From Lateolabrax maculatus (taxonomy: Eukaryota; Chordata; Actinopteri; Acropomatiformes; Lateolabracidae), in contig CM062218.1 in the NCBI GenBank assembly GCA_031216445.1, positions 6,903,001 through 6,967,000 on the forward strand: a stretch of DNA of 64,000 nt. The letters are read 5' to 3'. A model generated the notes under the pieces. It was not told the origin of the DNA. It saw nothing but the letters and a program-made list of their open reading frames with translations, and ran no database searches. Position numbers and translations under genes: made by a program. Positions 61,313-64,000 of the stretch are shown here, in pieces (position 1 is the first letter of the stretch; every line of letters starts with the position of its first letter).

Positions 61313-64000
61313 GGACTAGAACAGAGGTAGGCACATTTAAGATTCAACTAGTGATTGGTCAGTTTGGGTTCAGGGAGGGATCTTCTCTCCTTCCAGTGGA
61401 GGGTTGACCTGTTTGTAAAACTTCTTTCCATTTTTCAGCTTTGTTAAACAAGCGCTGCCTCTTATTCATACAGCTGCTCACATATCTGTGTACATGGCTG
61501 GACTCCATTTTGAGTCCCTGCGAGTGGTTTGAGCCTTCTGATATGTGGTATTCATGATATGGGCCATCCTATCACTTCCAGCTTAATGGAGAAACTCTAG
61601 ATTGTTCCCATGCTGCGCCTTAGTGCTTTTGGGTTAATGGAGTCTATGAGATACAGAATATGAAACCTGTTTTATATAACACACTTAAATCTCTCTCTCC
61701 CTCTTGAAGCGTTTGCTCTCCTCTACACTGCTCAGCTTTTCTCTTAAGCTTCATATTTCTCTCCTGTCTGCAGCAAAGAAAGCTGTCGTGCTGCAGCAAA
61801 TCTTTCTGTTTCCCCCCTCCTCAGCACCAGAGATGACTGGAAGGTAAAGCCCATTTCCCAGTGTCTAGAGTTTCACAGCTGACAAAGAATCTAGGCTTTC
61901 CCGTGCGTATCAGAAGCTGTTTAACGGAGCTGAGGAATTTCCCCAATTCCCAATCGGTGGACAGGCAAGCAGGGAGGCGTACAGGAGGGAAGGCAAGAGG
62001 GCGGGATTCGGCGAAGGGGAGCAGCAAAGCTCGCTATAGGCCTGGGAATCTGCAGAGCTCCTTCTTGTGCAGAAGGCAGAAAGAAAGAAAGTCAGTTACG
62101 GTCCATGAAGCTGGATACCACAGCACTGAGGTATTCTCTAAATAGGGCCATGTTGAAGCCACATGAGCTCCACATTGTTCTCCTCTTTATGAGCTCTGGC
62201 AGCGCTGAAGGAGAAATTTCACAGTCAGAAGGTTTACATTAACTTTACATTAAATCTGATCAGGGCCTCGAGAGAGCCACTTGACAGGATCAGACAGCCT
62301 TTAATTAGAGTGGTGAAATATTTAGTGGTCTGAGATTAAGTAAATCAGCTATAATCTGTTGCAGCATATGAAAAAAATCCATATTCTACACTGACGCACT
62401 CACAGAGATGCATAAATACACGTAAATACACTTTATGTGGTTGCATATTCTATTCCATTGGGACCTACACTAGCCTGTAAACACAATTGGTCAGGTAGGG
62501 GTTAGAGAGGGGGCGGCCCCATTGTTCCCTCTCGCCCGTCAGTGGTCTCGCAGCATGTGTCTGTTTCTCTTGGAAACCATGAAATTGACTTTCTTCCTGT
62601 TGGGAAGCAATACTGCAAGGGAGGAAATCCTAGCCACTCCGTGTTGTGTCTTACTGGTCTGTGGGAAGGAAAAAACAGAGGAGCATGTGGTGCTGGTTCA
62701 AAAGCAGCACGTTATGGTAGTCAGGGTTATGATTCTACCCATGTGCACTGTTTACATGGCATGAGTTAGAGTAATATACGACGAGAGATAAAAGGAAAGA
62801 TGAAATTCCAAAAATCCCTCCAACTGTGACCGGTTTTAGTTCTTGATGGTCTCTCTGTGGGCAGAAAATGTTCTTGTTGTGTAGTGTGTAGGCAGCAGAT
62901 CCATCATTTATTTCAGAAAGTCGAGGGTGTGTTTGGTCAGCAGTAACAGTGCCGAGCCAGTCAGCCGCCACGTCCGTTGAGCAGCAACACTCGCTGAAAG
63001 GTCTGCTGCTTTTGATTGTCCTGCAGCCCTCGACCGTTTACTTAATCTTTATGGGGACATAAAGTTGTGCTAATGCACCCGTAAAAGGCTGGTCTCATCC
63101 CTTTAATAATAGTGTGCAGGGCAGTGTCAGAGGAACGAAAGGCTAACTCATTCTCAGCCCATGTGTCAGCCTCTTGTCCTGAGTAGATCACAAAGGTTAT
63201 ACTGTATATTCAGAATTTATTTTGCAGAGCTATCTTGATATTTGGACAATTGAAAATGAGAAGTGTTGTTGTGGTTGAGAATTCCCTTTTTATATAGTTC
63301 ACTTAATGGATCACGAGAAAGAGTTCACGACAGCTGTGGCCGACCCCGTGATATAAAACTACAGCTTCCAGCATGCAAGCTGACCACATGCCACCTGCTT
63401 ACTGCAAAAGAGGAGGGCGCACAAGTAACTTAGTAGCCAGTAAAGATCTAGCAAGTCAAGAGACCCAGATGTTTTTCCTCAGGAGTTGGCAGACCAAACC
63501 AGGGCTAAAAACGCAAGTAATTATTGGACTTTCATTTGACAGGAAGTAGAAGAGGATTCCTACGGGAAGCCCACGTAGCTCTGTCTCTGAAGGATGTCTG
63601 AATGACACCAAGAAGTTAATAAACGTATCTATTACTGAGCGTTTGTGACTTTGTTCTGACCAAAACCAAATATGTGTTTGTCTGTCTCTCAGTACTTTCC
63701 CTTTGTCTGTGGTTCTCAGCTCCAAGGCCATTCGTACTCAAGACCTCAACCTTTAAAAAACTGGTCACAGCTGGGCACTGTAGTTTTTAGCAAATATTGC
63801 TCAAACAGGAGTAAACAGTGTTTTTTTTGTGGGGGGGGGGGCTGTTTACAGCTGCGAATAAATACACATTTGGTGTGCTTGTGAGTATTTACAGCAGCAG
63901 GATGGTGTATTGACTTAAAATAAACTACAGAGCCCATGTTTATTGTAATGAGGGAACTTGTCGGCCAGTGCAACTGTGTGGTTCACTGATGTGTGTGTAA
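61311..64000 (+). other. Presumed intron to the window end, no gene seen
   Basis: No exon, RNA gene or intact transposon was recognised. A T8-G-T-G11-like run lies at about 63820-63841. The open frames here are short and lack domain features. Confidence 0.45.

Overview
The window is teleost nuclear DNA, most likely from a percomorph fish. The coding signal is broken into short exons by small GT-AG introns. CA/TG microsatellites are frequent. There is a fish-type LINE 3' tail ending in TTGAA repeats, and a short terminal-inverted-repeat transposon family that I associate with percomorphs. No prokaryotic or viral gene was seen.

Positions 1-31371 are a tandem array. Each unit carries a copy of the PPP1R36 promoter (segment A), a segment B, usually a 7 kb repeat-rich insert, a TPMT upstream segment D, an intact eight-coding-exon thiopurine S-methyltransferase gene, and a 3' flank E. 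Units start at about 1, 12738 and 18203. A final segment A at 31372 leads into the real PPP1R36 gene. Units 1 and 3 are near-identical long units (12.7 and 13.2 kb). Unit 2 is a diverged short unit (5.5 kb) without the insert. Segment A alternates in type (1 matches 3, 2 matches 4), so the last duplication probably copied an 18.2 kb two-unit block, and another short-type TPMT copy is predicted just left of the window.

The insert in units 1 and 3 (1223-8300 and 19425-26911) has a Helitron-like end, with a perfect hairpin followed by CTAG. It contains a very unusual A/C-only satellite of 5.6 and 6.0 kb with higher-order repeats near 375, 1386 and 1500 bp. Most long open frames in the first 31 kb come from this satellite and are not genes.

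The three TPMT copies have open frames and canonical splice sites but differ in telling ways. Copy 3 is the most conventional. Copy 1 has a complex in-frame indel in its last exon. Copy 2 changes two residues that align without gaps to human Gly71 and Arg152, and lacks a CRE plus E-box cluster found upstream of copies 1 and 3.

PPP1R36 (31814-37638, plus strand, 11 coding exons) follows. It has an RVxF-type PP1 docking motif, one GC-AG intron, a LINE relic in an intron, and an in-frame TGA followed by 56 more open, coding-like codons.

After about 2.5 kb of intergenic DNA, a GC-rich promoter region at 40380-40940 leads into a 20-codon signal-peptide exon at 40944-41003 with a strong donor. No further exon of that gene could be recognised, so 41004-64000 is treated as its long first intron. 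That stretch holds transposon relics, microsatellites and a few candidate conserved non-coding blocks.
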